Shown: positions 37,301-48,009, counted from the stretch's first letter. The stretch is 64,000 nt of DNA from Macrobrachium rosenbergii (GCF_040412425.1 NC_089766.1:50093797-50157796), one strand, 5' to 3'. Notes: generated from the letters alone by a model not told the origin. Translations and numbers: made by a program.

Positions 37301-39880
37301 TGTCTGAATTCCACATCTAGGCCAAGTCTCTCCACTTTTGCCTGAATTCACATCTAGGCCAAGTCCTTCTGTCTTATGCACTTTTGCCTGAGTTCACATC
37401 TCACAAGTCTCTCCACTTCCTTCTGTCTTGTGCACTTTTGCCTGAATTCACATCTAGGCCAAGTCTCTCCACTTCCTTCTGTCTCGTGCACTTTTGCCTG
37501 AATTCACATCAAGGCCAAGTCTCTCCACTTCCTTCTGTCTTGTGCACTTTTGCCTGAGTTCACATCTAGGCCAAGTCTCTCCACTTCCTTCTGTCTTGTG
37601 CACTTTTGCCTGAATTCACATCTAGGCCAAGTCTCTCCACTTCCTTCTGTCTTGTGCACTTTTGCCTGAATTCCACTTCCTTCTGTCTTGTGCACTTTTG
37701 CCTGACATCAAGGCCAAGTCTCTCCACTTCCTTCTGTCTTGTGCACTTTTTGCCTGAATCCACATCTAGGCCAAGTCTCTCCACTTCTTGCCCTGAATTC
37801 ACATCTAGGCCAAGTCTCTCCACTTCCTTCTGTCTTGTGCACTGCCTGAATTCTCTAGCCAAGTCTCTCCACTTCCTTCTGTCTTGTGCACTTTTGCCTG
37901 AATTCCCATCTAGGCCAAGTCTCACTTCCTTCTGTCTTGTGCACTTTTGCCTGAATTCACATCTAGGCCATCACTTCCCTTCTGGCCAAGTCTCTCCACT
38001 TCCTTCTGTCTTGTGCACTTTTGCCTGAATTCACATCTAGGCCAAGTCTCTCCACTTCCTTCTGTCTTGTGCACTTTTGCAGTTCACATCTTGCACTTTT
38101 GCCTGAGTTCATTCAAGTCATCAACATCTAGGCCAAGTCTCTCCACTTCCTTCTGTCTTGTGCACTTTTGTGCACTTTTGCCTGAATTCACATCAAGGCC
38201 AAGTCTCTCCACTTCCTTCTGTCTCGTGCACTTTTGCCTGAATTCACATCTACTTTTGCCTGCCAAGTCTCTCCACTTCCTTCTGTCTTGTGCACTTTTG
38301 CCTGAGTTCACACTTCACATCCCAAGTCTCTCCACTTCTGTCTTGTGCACTTTTGCCTGAGTTCACATCTAGGCCAAGTCTCTCCACTTCCTCTGTCTTG
38401 TGCATGTCTTGTGCACTTTTGCCTGAGTTCACATCTAGCCTGAGTTCCAGGTCTCTCCACTTCCTTCTGTCTTGTGCACTTTTGCCTGAGGCCAAGTCTC
38501 TCAAGTCTCTCCACTTCCTTGTCTTGTGCATATCTAGGCCAGTCTCATCTGTTACTTTTTTCCACTTTTGCCTGAATTCACATCAAGAACTTCTAAGTCT
38601 ACCTAATGGTTCACATCTAGGACAAGTCTTGCTGTCTTGCATCTAGGCCAAGTCTCTCCACTTACTTATCACATCTCTTAGACAACTCTCTCTCTTTGTG
38701 AGCAATATTGTTTTTTTTTTTTATTTCAATGAACTTTATCCTTTTTAATGTTTACACTGACCATGTAAAATCACTAAATGCTGACAGGTATTCGAACAGA
38801 TTTACACATCAGATTTGAAAGATATCGTGATGTTAGAAAGTCATATTTTACATTTTTATCTTTTTATATTGTTTTCTTTAACTCCTCAGTGCTGCAGATG
38901 AGAAAGAAAATCATCAGTTCTGCAGTTGGATATTGATTGCAGTTTTTGAAAGCAATCTATATCACAGACTAATATATATACATATACATATATATTTTAC
39001 TTTGTTCATGATCACTCTTTCTTATCGTTGCATTCAGTTGCATCAAAAATATTGTTTTTAGGTATCCCGCCAATTTTTAGAAAGAATTCTTGACTTTCTA
39101 GTTTCCGTATAAAAAGTCATTTGCAATAATACTGTCATTATGCTATCCAAAAGACTTTACCAGAGAAACTACAGCACATCTTGTCTCCATAAACATATTG
39201 TTATGGGAGTGCCAAAATGTTTGTTGGTACCCGTGATGAAAGTGATGTATTCGATATATTTTTATTGTATATTTACTTATAATGAAGGTGTTTCTTTCAG
39301 AAAAAGATTTTACACTTGTGTATTTGAAAGTAATCACCTAATATGAACATTCTTAATCAGATAATTTTAAGTCCTGTAGCCATCCCAATGAAATTCTCGG
39401 TAGTATAAACCTCTTGCTTCTTCCTTTATCACAAATGAAGAACTTTGGGGCAACTGAAAAACAAAATATGCTGTGGATATTGAGTTATGGCTGAAGACTG
39501 AGGTGATATGTTTCTAAACCTCAGACCACACAGACGACTAGATAAGATTTTTACACTAACTTGAACATGGGTAGGGTTATATGACAAACAGTAGTTTGAT
39601 GTTATGTTCATCCCCTGATATACATTTCTTTTCAGGACGTCTGGTGGGCGTTATTGTAGGAAGTGAAATACGGGAACGACTGGGGCACAGAATTACATTC
39701 CGGATATGGGCGTGTACAGCTGTTGCATGTGCAACTTTTTACTTCCTGGCCTCCAGTGCATTAAAGAAATCCAGGTCGAGACACTTCTCTGTAAACGACA
39801 TGGTACAAGGACGCGAGGAAACTAAAAATAATAAAGGACAATCAGGAATTGATAATCAGGCGTGGGATGTATATAGCTAA
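23697..39880 (+). CDS. MFSD6-like: MFSD6-like major facilitator transporter, eight coding exons
   Basis: The exons are 23697-23790, 29494-29648, 33199-33428, 33732-33893, 34020-34183, 36142-36345, 36993-37160 and 39636-39880. All introns are GT-AG and all junction phases agree, giving 473 residues with hydrophobic segments through most of the length, as in a 12-helix polytopic transporter. The loop after the second helix has the MFS motif A pattern, SGIAGDKVGNFR at residues 72-83. The MFS_1-like/MFSD6 signature is clear in the second half. GYQRAWGTVGAVV lies in exon 4, GYIETFMYRYLFALGA in exon 6, and DPWWVLPLEILESVANGLLF plus LGILYFGIGRLVG in exons 7-8. It should be a plasma or organelle membrane protein; the substrate cannot be told from sequence. 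It is shorter than vertebrate MFSD6 because the loop between helices 3 and 4 is short, and it ends in a hydrophilic tail. Confidence 0.9.
24363..24585 (-). repeat. tRNA-headed SINE, family 1
   Basis: Flanked by an 11-bp direct repeat GTGCATGTTAT (24352-24362 and 24586-24596). The head is on the right; read on the minus strand it has a B-box-like GTTCGACTCTCC. The inner part is shortened relative to other copies. Confidence 0.85.
24881..25209 (+). repeat. SINE-like retroposon, family 2
   Basis: CCCGTAGGGGGTTAGTGCCG start and CCTAAATTCTACATTC end. Contains a small internal duplication near 25060-25090. Confidence 0.8.
28266..28515 (-). repeat. tRNA-headed SINE, family 1
   Basis: Flanks TAGGAGAAATGTGGA (28251-28265) and TAGGAGACATGTGGA (28516-28530) match at 14 of 15 bases. 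The head is at the right end and the AACTTAA-type tail at the left. Confidence 0.85.
28741..29150 (+). repeat. Palindromic interspersed repeat
   Basis: Contains an internal inverted repeat: AACCACTGAGGCTAGAGGGC near 28838 and its complement ending near 28930. A second hairpin, CGCCGAAGAAACTTCGGC, lies near 29122. A partial inverted copy is at 40164-40443. The termini look like AGTTTTCTGTAAAGGAAAC. No coding capacity. Confidence 0.65.
29494..29648 (+). CDS. MFSD6-like: MFSD6-like exon 2
   Basis: The acceptor TTTGCAG precedes 29494. The exon codes residues 32-83, covering the end of helix 1, helix 2 and the motif A loop (GIAGDKVGNFR). Donor GTAAGA; phase 0. Confidence 0.93.
30935..31200 (+). 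repeat. Short repeat with about 85-bp tandem duplication
   Basis: GTAGGGGAGACA recurs near 30982 and 31070, with CTAGGGGAGACA near 31150. Each of the first two is followed by a CAAACCTGTTTGTC block. The left part matches 22133-22270 in inverted orientation. Confidence 0.55.
31308..31441 (-). repeat. Truncated tRNA-headed SINE, family 1
   Basis: Only the tail half is present, from TTAAGTATACC to GACCTACAGCTTAT; the tRNA-like head is missing. Confidence 0.8.
32541..32853 (+). repeat. Family-2 retroposon with 14-bp target duplication
   Basis: TTTTAACACTATGT occurs perfectly on both sides (32527-32540 and 32854-32867), and the right end has a TTCTA-repeat tail. This shows the family moves by retroposition. 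Confidence 0.88.
33199..33428 (+). CDS. MFSD6-like: MFSD6-like exon 3
   Basis: Residues 84-159 plus two bases of the codon for Gly160. It holds helix 3, then a Ser/Ala/Pro-rich loop with three N-glycosylation sequons (N115 VS, N123 LS, N134 AT), then helix 4. The loop is probably outside the cytosol. Donor GTACGT. Confidence 0.9.
33732..33893 (+). CDS. MFSD6-like: MFSD6-like exon 4
   Basis: Completes a Gly codon and codes VCNGATFILFDAAVMANV, then GYQRAWGTVGAVVSSYL, the most recognisable helix 4-5 signature of the MFSD6 group. Acceptor CCTTCAG, donor GTAAGT, exit phase 2. Confidence 0.92.
34020..34183 (+). CDS. MFSD6-like: MFSD6-like exon 5
   Basis: Starts after TTTGACAG and completes an Asn codon. 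Codes EIFYASAALQMAAGILMLRV (helix 6), the central cytosolic loop, and the start of helix 7 (LLFFGAIAAAG). Other nearby acceptors would bring in stops, which supports this one. Confidence 0.85.
34250..34329 (+). repeat. ATT microsatellite in intron 5
   Basis: About 26 ATT units; the poly-Asn ORF on the minus strand is an artefact of it. Confidence 0.97.
34330..36141 (+). other. Remainder of intron 5
   Basis: AT-rich with an A run near 34800 and a C run near 36062. No gene is recognised. Confidence 0.6.
36142..36345 (+). CDS. MFSD6-like: MFSD6-like exon 6
   Basis: Residues from Met in GMFIGYIETFMYRYLFALGA through AYAVRYLG, covering helices 7-9 of the C-terminal half. The Tyr-rich helix 7 start and the short-side-chain ALGATPVLIGL block match the MFSD6 pattern. 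Donor GTAAGC. Confidence 0.93.
36993..37160 (+). CDS. MFSD6-like: MFSD6-like exon 7
   Basis: Codes FSYLQDPWWVLPLEILE and helix 10, then FRGVLGILYFGIG. The PWWVLPLE block is highly conserved in the family. Acceptor CCTTCAG, donor GTTAGT. Confidence 0.95.
37211..38668 (+). repeat. 56-bp minisatellite in intron 7
   Basis: Tandem copies of a 56-bp unit that includes ACATCTAGGCCAAGTCTCTC and CTTCCTTCTGTCTTGTGCAC, with an EcoRI-like GAATTC or GAGTTC. CACTTTTG starts at 37433, 37489 and 37545 show exact 56-bp spacing. Later units carry many internal deletions and partial copies. About 25 units fit in the span. Long open frames on both strands come from the repeat, not from a gene. Confidence 0.95.
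38669..39635 (+). other. Rest of intron 7
   Basis: AT-rich, no gene recognised; ends in the TTTTCAG acceptor of exon 8. Confidence 0.6.
39636..39880 (+). CDS. MFSD6-like: MFSD6-like exon 8 (last)
   Basis: Codes RLVGVIVGSEIRERLGHRIT, the last helix and an Arg/Lys/Asn-rich cytosolic tail. It ends WDVYS and TAA at 39878-39880. The acceptor TTTTCAG precedes 39636. Confidence 0.92.
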
Positions 39881-40097
39881 GGACATGTTTAGGGAAGGTA
39901 AAATACATTCATTTGTTATTCACGTCTTGACAGAATTTAATTTTAAGGGTATTGGATCAACGAACCAAAGGTGGCAGATAAGGACCTGATGCCTAGTAAA
40001 GCATGTGATAGCCAATTTGCTGCCACCAGTGGTCCTCCTGAGCAGTTTGTTGCCTTTTTATTTTAGACTGATTCTGTATTGCTTGGTATTCAAAGAA

Positions 40098-40103
40098 AAT
40101 AAA
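40098..40103 (+). terminator. Candidate polyadenylation signal of the transporter gene
   Basis: First canonical AATAAA after the stop codon, about 220 bases downstream. Transcript ends would be needed to confirm it. Confidence 0.4.
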
Positions 40104-40163
40104 AGACATGGGCCTTAAAATAACTGCAAGTGGAGAGATGATCAAGAGGGCCCAGCCACTGCC

Positions 40164-40443
40164 CATGAAACTTTCAGTCACGGCCCGGTGGTGGCGTGTT
40201 GTTGGTACCTATAGCGGTGCCAGACGCACGATCATGGCTAGCCTTAACCTTAAATAAGATAAAAACTACAGAGTCTAGAGGGATGCAATTTGGTATGATT
40301 GATGATTAGAGGGTGGATGACCAACATACCAGTTTGCAGCCCTCTAGCCTCAGTAGTTTTTAAGATCTGAGGGTGGACAGAAAAAGTTTGGACGGACAGA
40401 CAAATAGCCATCTCTGTAATAGCTTTCTTTTACAGAAAACTAA
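40164..40443 (-). repeat. Partial palindromic repeat, inverted copy
   Basis: Minus-strand match to the element at 28741-29150. It includes the CAGCCCTCTAGCCTCAGTAG block and ends at TTACAGAAAACTAAA. Confidence 0.65.
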
Positions 40444-40567
40444 AATGTGATGATGCTAGTGGAAGTGGCTGCTGAAAAGCTAGGGAGGTCAGTAACATTA
40501 ATGGACTGAAGAACTGAAAACTTCCAGTAGTTGATGGGATTATGATTGAGATGCCATGGTACAGTGG

Positions 40568-40849
40568 TTAAGTATACCTTAGTTTAACCAGACCACTGAG
40601 CTGACCAACAGCTTTCCTAGGGCTGGCCCAAAGGATTAGACATATTTTACGTGGCTAGGAACCAATTGGTTACCTAGCAACGGGACCTACAGCTGATTGC
40701 GGAATCCGAACCACATTATGGCGAGAAATGAATTTCTATCACCAGAAATAAATTCCTCTAATTCTTCACTGGCCGGCCGGAGAATCGAACGCGGGGCCAG
40801 CAGAATGCTAGCAGAGAACGGTACCCACCTGTCCAATGAGACACTCTTG
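40568..40849 (-). repeat. Near full-length tRNA-headed SINE, family 1
   Basis: Perfect 11-bp duplication TGGTACAGTGG at 40557-40567 and 40850-40860. On the minus strand the head contains CGTTCGATTCTCC (B-box-like) preceded by GCTAGCATTCTGCTGG. The tail is a TTAA-type run at the left. Confidence 0.9.
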
Positions 40850-40860
40850 TGGTACAGTGG

Positions 40861-43770
40861 TGATAGTGTAGTTGAGTGGGTGGTCATGGTGCACAGGGTA
40901 TCTTTTTATGATGAAAGGCTTTAGAGGAATGGTGAGAGGAAGAAATATGTTCCCCTGTATAAGCGAAAATGTGACAGCAGTGAGCATTAGAAGGGCATAA
41001 CATCTTACTGCACTGGGGAGGTGTATGACCATTTGATTTATAAAGTACAGCAAATAATAGAAGCATTGTAGGGTTAAGTAAAGAAGAGGGTGTTTGGAAC
41101 AAGTGTATTTAATAGCTGCTAAGAATCAAAACAAAGTAAAGGAGGGTACTGGGGCTAGCCAGTTGGGAACCAGTACTTCTGTGCTCGTAGCCAATCGGAG
41201 CGCACCATCTTTCGACTAAGCTTACAGTCTCCCATTGTCTTGTCTTTTCACCTCTTGTGATTGTCTGCGTTGTGAATCTGCTTTAAAATTACAATTTATA
41301 TAATCTTTGATGGCCCAGTTATGGTCCTCCATCTTTGGATTGTTGCTAAATTGAACCTTTAATTTGAAACCCTTAGATAAATGTAATTTTTTGTGTTCCA
41401 AGTAGCATATGCCATTTTAAAGGATGATTGTAATAGTGTTGATTACAATCAAGTACTGGTGAACTTTATTTTTCATATAGGGCTATACAAAGATGATTGA
41501 AAATTAATTTTTTAGCCAATTTAGAAGGACATTGAATCTACACACCTGCATTCTGGCCCTCATTATGCCTGCAGAAACAACTTGGCTCTTGTGTTGCCCT
41601 TTCAGACAGGCATCCAAGACAGCATTACCAGTGTGACTCTAGACTTTCTGTCTTTAATTTAGTTAGGCATGTTACTCATATAATTCTTAACAGATATTGC
41701 AAGTTACATACTTTATGAGGATTAGATTTTGATAAGACTGGTAACAAAGGTTGTTGATGGAGATTTTAGTAAGCTATACCTATCTTTTCTTGTGTTTCTT
41801 ATAGTAGTGCTGCAGGATTTTTGCATTTTTTCCAGTAGTAATGTCTTTACTTGTAACACGATTGTTGGTCTAGAAAGTAAGATACTATAGTTCCTGTGAG
41901 TGCTACCACAGGACTGAAAACAGATTGGTATGTGATGATGTCAGTTTAGTATGAGACTAAACTCCAATTAGACTGAGGCAATTACCCAATCTCAAAGTGT
42001 TCCCCTGCTCCATGATTTTCTCCATATTGGTTACACTGTACTTAATGATGATGATAACATTAGGGGTTAATAGAGGACTCAATTTTTCTGTTTCGGAGGG
42101 CTTAAATACTTATACAGTAGTACTTTTTAAAAACTATGTATTGTCCGTTAGGTTTCATAGGTCCACATAGGTTATTGTATTAGTGTCATGTAGTTTGTTC
42201 TGCCATAGACAGAGCATTGTTTTCCTGTCTCAGTTTCGCCAGTCTTCCAAGATCTGTTTCTCTCAAGCAGTCTTGCTTAGTGTTACAATTTTCTTTTCCA
42301 GTCAGTGGTAATTGTGAGTTAGAGCACCACCAGAGGATACCCTATTTGTCCATCAGCCACAAGCCTTATTTCAACAAGGAAGTTTTCATAAACACCTGTA
42401 TTGCCTGTGACAAAAGAAGTTTTGCATATGTGATTTGCAGAATATCATCATCAGCTGCTGAGGTGCCTTGTTTACAGTTCTCCATACCTGAGGTCTTTTA
42501 TTTCCTTTGCATTTAGAATCTTGAACAGTCATGGTAGAAGAGTTGTATCACTAGTGACTTACCATGGTTTTGGGTCTGAATTCAAGCCAGTCTCAGGGCT
42601 TTATAGATTTTCACTGGCCACTATTTGCCTGGTCCCCATAGGTTGCGTTGTGGACGGAAAGGGGCCTTGATGTGGATCACATGTTTGTATATGTGATTCC
42701 TAGGACATTGTAGAACGGTGAAACGACAGGCCCTTTGCCTCTACTGCTCATAAATTTCAAGGTATACTACTGCTGTATTTTGAGGTGTAGTATATTCCAT
42801 CTGTTTTCTCTTCTCTTACATTTGGGTAGTGTACCCAGTGAAAGCTTACAGTTTAACCCTTTTCATCACTTATGACACACTGACATGATATTTTTTTTTT
42901 TTTTTGCAATTTTCAACTCTTCATTTTAACATTCTGTTTGGTTTGTTTTTGTTTTGTTTTAATGTAACCCAAGAATATACAAGAATAATGTTTTAAAATA
43001 ACACCAGAATGAGTATCAGGGTATGGCTCTTAAACAGATAGGACTTGCAAGTACCTAATGACTGGGATGATTAATGATAATTTCTGAGTTATCCATGCAA
43101 TCTTCTGCTGATTTTCAATAAGAATAGAAATTCCTTATTGTGACAAAGTATTATAATTCGTGTTGAAAAATTAATGGACCACTTATATATTCCCCAAGTT
43201 TATGTGCTCAGGTTCATGAGCATCAGCCTTTTATTTAAGGTTATGGTTAAGTGGCCTTGTTCATTTTTTGAGAAACACTGGTATCCTGGCTATCACTAAA
43301 ATACTGCGTTATTGGTTGACAGACTCCACCTTCAAAAAAAATCAACCAATCCAACCATTAGTTTCTTTGATTGCTTGGAAAGTCGCGATAAAAAGTGTAG
43401 CTCATGTCTTGGTTGGAAGTAGAAAATGATTATGAACGATTTTGCATTTATATTTATGGGTTTGAAGCCAGAAATATATAAATGCACGTGTTTCTTGTAA
43501 CTGAGCCATGTTTTTGTTAATAGCAGTAAAATAACAGTTGTAAGGGATTGAAGTCAATGAGAAGTAACATGCCAAGATGATTGCATTGCCAAAACATTTG
43601 ATAATGTGTACAATTCTCATGATCTGGAAGTTAAGAAGTTGTTTCCAATGTCTCCCCAGTGGCCATCTAGTGTCAGCCTGCCAGAGATGAGCTGACAGAA
43701 CTGCGAAGGTTAGCATCACACCTGGCTTTGTTGCTTCAGCTTCTGAACATCCTCAAGCATCAACACTGTC
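40861..43770. other. Intergenic region downstream of the transporter gene
   Basis: AT-rich, with a T run near 42890-42905. Several ORFs of 75-105 codons have no family resemblance and no flanking splice pattern. No gene is supported. Confidence 0.5.
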
Positions 43771-43998
43771 ATGACCCTGATCCTGACCCTGACGTCCATA
43801 TTGGAAACGAGTATTGATAATAAGGAACCATGGGCAACACAGGATGTTGGCAACCTTATGGCCACCCAAGTAACAATAAATCTGCAGCCTGTTGTATTTC
43901 CTTTAACTATACTATTAAGCGTTTGTGTACTTGTGACTGTAACTGTCCGTAAGCGGGGCTGCACCCAACATATTAACAAGGCTAGTGCCCTGCACTGA
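43771..43998 (+). CDS. Unidentified small ORF with one possible membrane segment
   Basis: 75 codons from an ATG. The peptide has a hydrophobic stretch at residues 41-59 (VVFPLTILLSVCVLVTVTV) followed by RKRG, the pattern of a single membrane anchor with a positive cytosolic edge. A second open stretch at 43985-44215 (NGSNYTLVQRGKSY and onward) overlaps it in another frame. It could be an exon of an unseen gene, a decayed gene or chance; I recognise no family. A splice-like TTGCTTCAG ends at 43739, but using it directly brings a stop into this frame. Confidence 0.2.
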   Translation: MTLILTLTSILETSIDNKEPWATQDVGNLMATQVTINLQPVVFPLTILLSVCVLVTVTVRKRGCTQHINKASALH

Positions 43999-44474
43999 GC
44001 ACCTGTCATATCCTGATTCAAGCACAGCAGAGAATGGAAGTAATTACACCCTTGTACAGAGGGGTAAGAGTTATAGCATTTGGACCCCTCCACACTTACA
44101 GAGAGAGGACTGTGGCCAACTCATGAGTCTGCTGCCAAGTCACAGGAAGGCGAAAGATGCTGCCCATCTCTGGATGCTTGACATGGTCAGTATTCACTTA
44201 ACAGGAGAGTGTTAGGCCTAGTAGAGCAACATATTGTGAAGGAAGGGACTCTGCTGCGTCATTCAAACGGATATTCATAAGGAGGGAATTACGTCAGCTG
44301 TATGAGGCAACGTTCCAGTGTAGGACCTGGTATCCTCAATCAGGCTGTATTTGGACAGTTAGGCTGCTATATATCTTTGTTTGTCACTCATTTTTGTAAA
44401 TTGCTCCCATCAAGAACCCTCGTTTCCCACTGCTGGCCCACATTACCATGAGATATAAAGGAGGCTGTAGTGGG

Positions 44475-44720
44475 TTAAATGGAATGGAATGGGAATATAG
44501 AGTTTAGGTCAAAGGCCAAGCACTGGGACCTTTGATGTCATTCAGCACTGGAAAGAAAATTGAGAATAGGTAGGTCTGAAAGGTGTAACAGGAGTAAGAC
44601 ATCACAGTTGCACTATAAAATAATCGTTAGGAGAGGGTGGATGGCAAGGTGGAAGAAATCTAATATGAATGGAGGTACAGTACAAAAATCATTGAAAGGG
44701 GTTGCAGCTAGGGGCCAAAT
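44475..44720 (-). repeat. SINE-like retroposon, family 2, inverted
   Basis: Reverse complement of the family with TTTAGGTCAAAGGCCAAGC at the left and GCAGCTAGGGGCC at the right. Sits at the edge of composite unit A. Confidence 0.7.
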
Positions 44721-44749
44721 GGACGCTGCAAAGAACCCGTATGGAGGTA

Positions 44750-47700
44750 GTGGGTTAAAAAGCCTTTCTAATGGAAATTAATATGCAATCTGTCAGGAAG
44801 GCATCAAACATTATAAGAAAAACCATGTTTCACCAGGTTTAGAATGGATGGACAGATTGTTAATACTTAATGAGAATTCCTAATAAATGTTTGTTTGGAA
44901 AAAGCAGGACACGCAAACGCTCCCAAACGTTTGTGTTAAAGCAGTTAGCATACTGGAATGATTGTAGTATCAATGCATGATACATCCTCTTATCAAATTG
45001 ATCATAAAGCTGTAGCTCCACTGCCTATTGGTTTGTTGGAAGAGTAATTGTGAGTGTTCTGGATAGCCTACTCCTAGTAACTTGGTAGAATATTCTTTTT
45101 GTAGTGGCTGAATGATGACGTCATTCCAGTTGTATTGCTAGATCTTATTACCAAATGCACTCTGGTAGATGATGATAACTAACAGACTGATTCATCTGTT
45201 CATTGTAGATTAAACTGCTGTTGTGCCAGCACTGGCCTATGGGTTAAGGGCCCTATGTGTAGTTTTATACGCTGGATCACCAGCAAGAGCTCGTGCTGGC
45301 ATAATAGATCAGCTTGACCATTAACAAAGAACAATATGGCAAAAGGCATGGAACTACCTGGGAGTTGTATACAACTACGCACATGCTCGGCCAGGGTAGA
45401 TCCTTCATTAATTTCATTAACATGTTCTAGGAAATACCCTGATAGTTTAGTGACACTCCCAGTTGTTGGCCAGTAATAAAGTCACAGGGAAAATAAATAC
45501 AATTTTTGCTAGAAAAAAAGTCACAATTTATGGTGGACGGTAGTGAAGTCACAGGGAAACATTCACAACATTTCTTGAGCTCGTTATCTTTATGATATGT
45601 AGTCATTTGTTCATGTATTTATGGTCATCCCCAACGGGTTTTCACTATCTATGGGAAAGATTAATGATATTTTTACCTGTATTCTCACAGTCAGTGGTGC
45701 CATATCCACAGAATTCTCTGAATTTGTGAAGTAACGTTGTTTAACATGATTCGAATAGATACATTTTTTTTTCCAAAATAGGCAAAATATAGAGATTTTG
45801 TCATTTTACCTTTCATTTATTCGAAATAAAAAAAATTCTCATGAAATAGCCAAAAATTTATAAGAAGATTATGGGAAAATTAATTTTCATTCTTTGTAAT
45901 ATATTATCCCCTTCCCTTTCATTTTTTTGTTTGCAGACGTAAAAAATGTAGCAGGATTTTTTGTATTTTTTAGGTGTTTTGTAGAAGATAATATGTAGTG
46001 CATAATTTTTGGTGAAAATATAAAATTTAGGAAGATAAACTGAAATATGTTTACATTCCCGAGTTAACCTGAATCATAGACTATGCTATTTTAACTGTAT
46101 TTTCAAATTATGCAGGTTATAAAGAATTACTTTGGATGTTAGAGAGGTAAAAAGAAGAAAATAAAATTTAGAATCTTGTAACATTAAAAAATCAGGATTA
46201 TTTCCATGCTTTAGAAGTTATGAATTTGGAGAGAATTTCGCAGGAGCAGCGTTGGCATAGGAAGTTCATGAAGTTAAGGTACACTGCCATCTGTAGACAA
46301 AAATGCATATAAACGTTTCATTAAGGAAGATTTTATATATTGGATACGTTTACAGCAGTCAAATAAATACTTGAATTTTCTTTGAGGTACTACAGAAGAA
46401 TACTAAACTCCACCCCAAGGGCTCGGTAACCTAGCTTACGTGCAAAATGGAGGTCAAATTAATACTAGCCCCTTCGAGATTATAACGTAAAAACATACAA
46501 CAAGACAGTAAATATAAACGCAAACGAAAGGCAGAAACATAAAAAGAAAATGTGATAAAAATTCCAGTCGGCGCATAGCCAAAAATTCATTAATAAAATC
46601 AGTAAACTCGCGTTTTTGTTTAATTTGTTTTTCAATATATCCGCAGGCGTTCAGATCTGCTATCAAGATTGAATGAAACTTAGCTAAAACGACCGTTTAT
46701 GAAGTTCATTTAGCAAGGCTGCTAAATAAGATTAGTTGTTCCTGCTTTTTATATTTGCAGGAGAGACCTATGGGTCTCTCAATCAATGGGTGAACTATGG
46801 TAAATGGTTTATTTAATCTTACATTTCATAATGAAGGGAATCAAGTGTTGTACTATATGGTCATGGTACTCTCAGATTTCATCTAGCAAATATTTTTTCA
46901 TTACAAGCTGTTAGGACATCTGTCATACGTAGGTATAAATCTAATCCAGGACTAGGATAAATCGAAAGGGTATGATTCGTTTGCCCTCGCTCTCATCCAG
47001 ATGCAGCCGTTCTTTCCCGTTCCAGCTTCAACATGAAAGCAAGGACGTGTTTTTTTTTTTTTTTTACTGTTAAATGTGACGAATTCGACGAAAGAATTAA
47101 ACGTTCATTTGCTCCGGAGCCCTTAAACACTGCCTCCCGAACGCATGTCATCAGTCCGACTGAATACAATACGATCAACCCCTGAAAAGAAAAAAAAATC
47201 GAAGGAGGCACTTCATTTGCTATTTTAAATAAATTTGTATGATGAAACATAAGGATTTGGATTCTGCAAACTATTTTACAACAAAATCGACAGATGGCAA
47301 AAGAGTGAGACAACTTGCAAAATGTGAGGATAGGTAAACAATGTTGGAACGTGTTAACTTCAACGTCTGTAAACGCGAACCCCAAGATTTAAGCTGCACA
47401 GAGTTCCAGGATAAGGTGATATTAATGAAGAAAACCAGTGTTATACCTTATGGTTATGGTACTCTCAGATTTGTATGAGGTACGTGTATAATTTCCTACA
47501 TTTTAGGCAGTCAGGTAATGGCACGTAGGCCTATACTGTAATACAACTTGAAAAAATCAATCTGAGTGGCAGAGGCAAAAGACAGGCATTGGCACACACT
47601 GTTCTGGAGGCCGAAGGAATACACAGTTGCCCCTCCCCCCTACAAGCTATGACCAAGGAGAAACAGACAGTGGCTGCTGATGACTCATCAGTTAGAGCTA

Positions 47701-47860
47701 TGGTCCTCACCAAACCTACATCCCTAGCTCACAGGGCTGATAGGATTGTGATGCCAGTCAAATTTATCAAGCATGAGAAGGGACTGAACTTCAGACAAAA
47801 CCAACGAAGATGTCGTGGACTTTATTCTGAGTGAATTTTAGCAATGTGATCTTAATTTAC
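44750..47860 (+). repeat. Composite repeat unit, copy A
   Basis: Shares long stretches with units B, C and D: the AAATTAATATGCAATCTG block (44770), the CTGTAGCTCCACTGCCTATT block (45011), the CAAAATGGAGGTCAAATTAA block (46442) and the GAGACCTATGGGTCTCTC block (46762). It lacks the SINE found in B, C and D at the site near 45400. 47440-47760 also resembles 54560-54857. Small ORFs in it (46454-46666, 46993-47385, 47589-47834) match no family I know. Confidence 0.75.
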
Positions 47861-48009
47861 TACACCCCCATTTTTTTATACCATTCATACAGGCAAACTA
47901 AATCTGTAAATTAAAACTGAAGTTATAAGTAACCTAGACCTTGTTAAATACCATGTGAAAACTTTTGCTACTGTTGTAGCAATACTCATTTCCTCTCTCT
48001 AAGATAAGT

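Noticed and set aside
37566..38646. Several overlapping ORFs of 70-140 codons on both strands
   Set aside because: They are products of the 56-bp tandem repeat, which is nearly stop-free in several frames; 56 is not a multiple of three, so no protein repeat is kept.
37211..38668. Possible CRISPR-like array
   Set aside because: The units are direct tandem copies without unique spacers, in a eukaryotic intron.
46454..46666. Hydrophobic ORF repeated at 60209-60412
   Set aside because: It recurs only because the DNA unit is duplicated; copies change frame at both ends, so there is no sign of protein-level selection.
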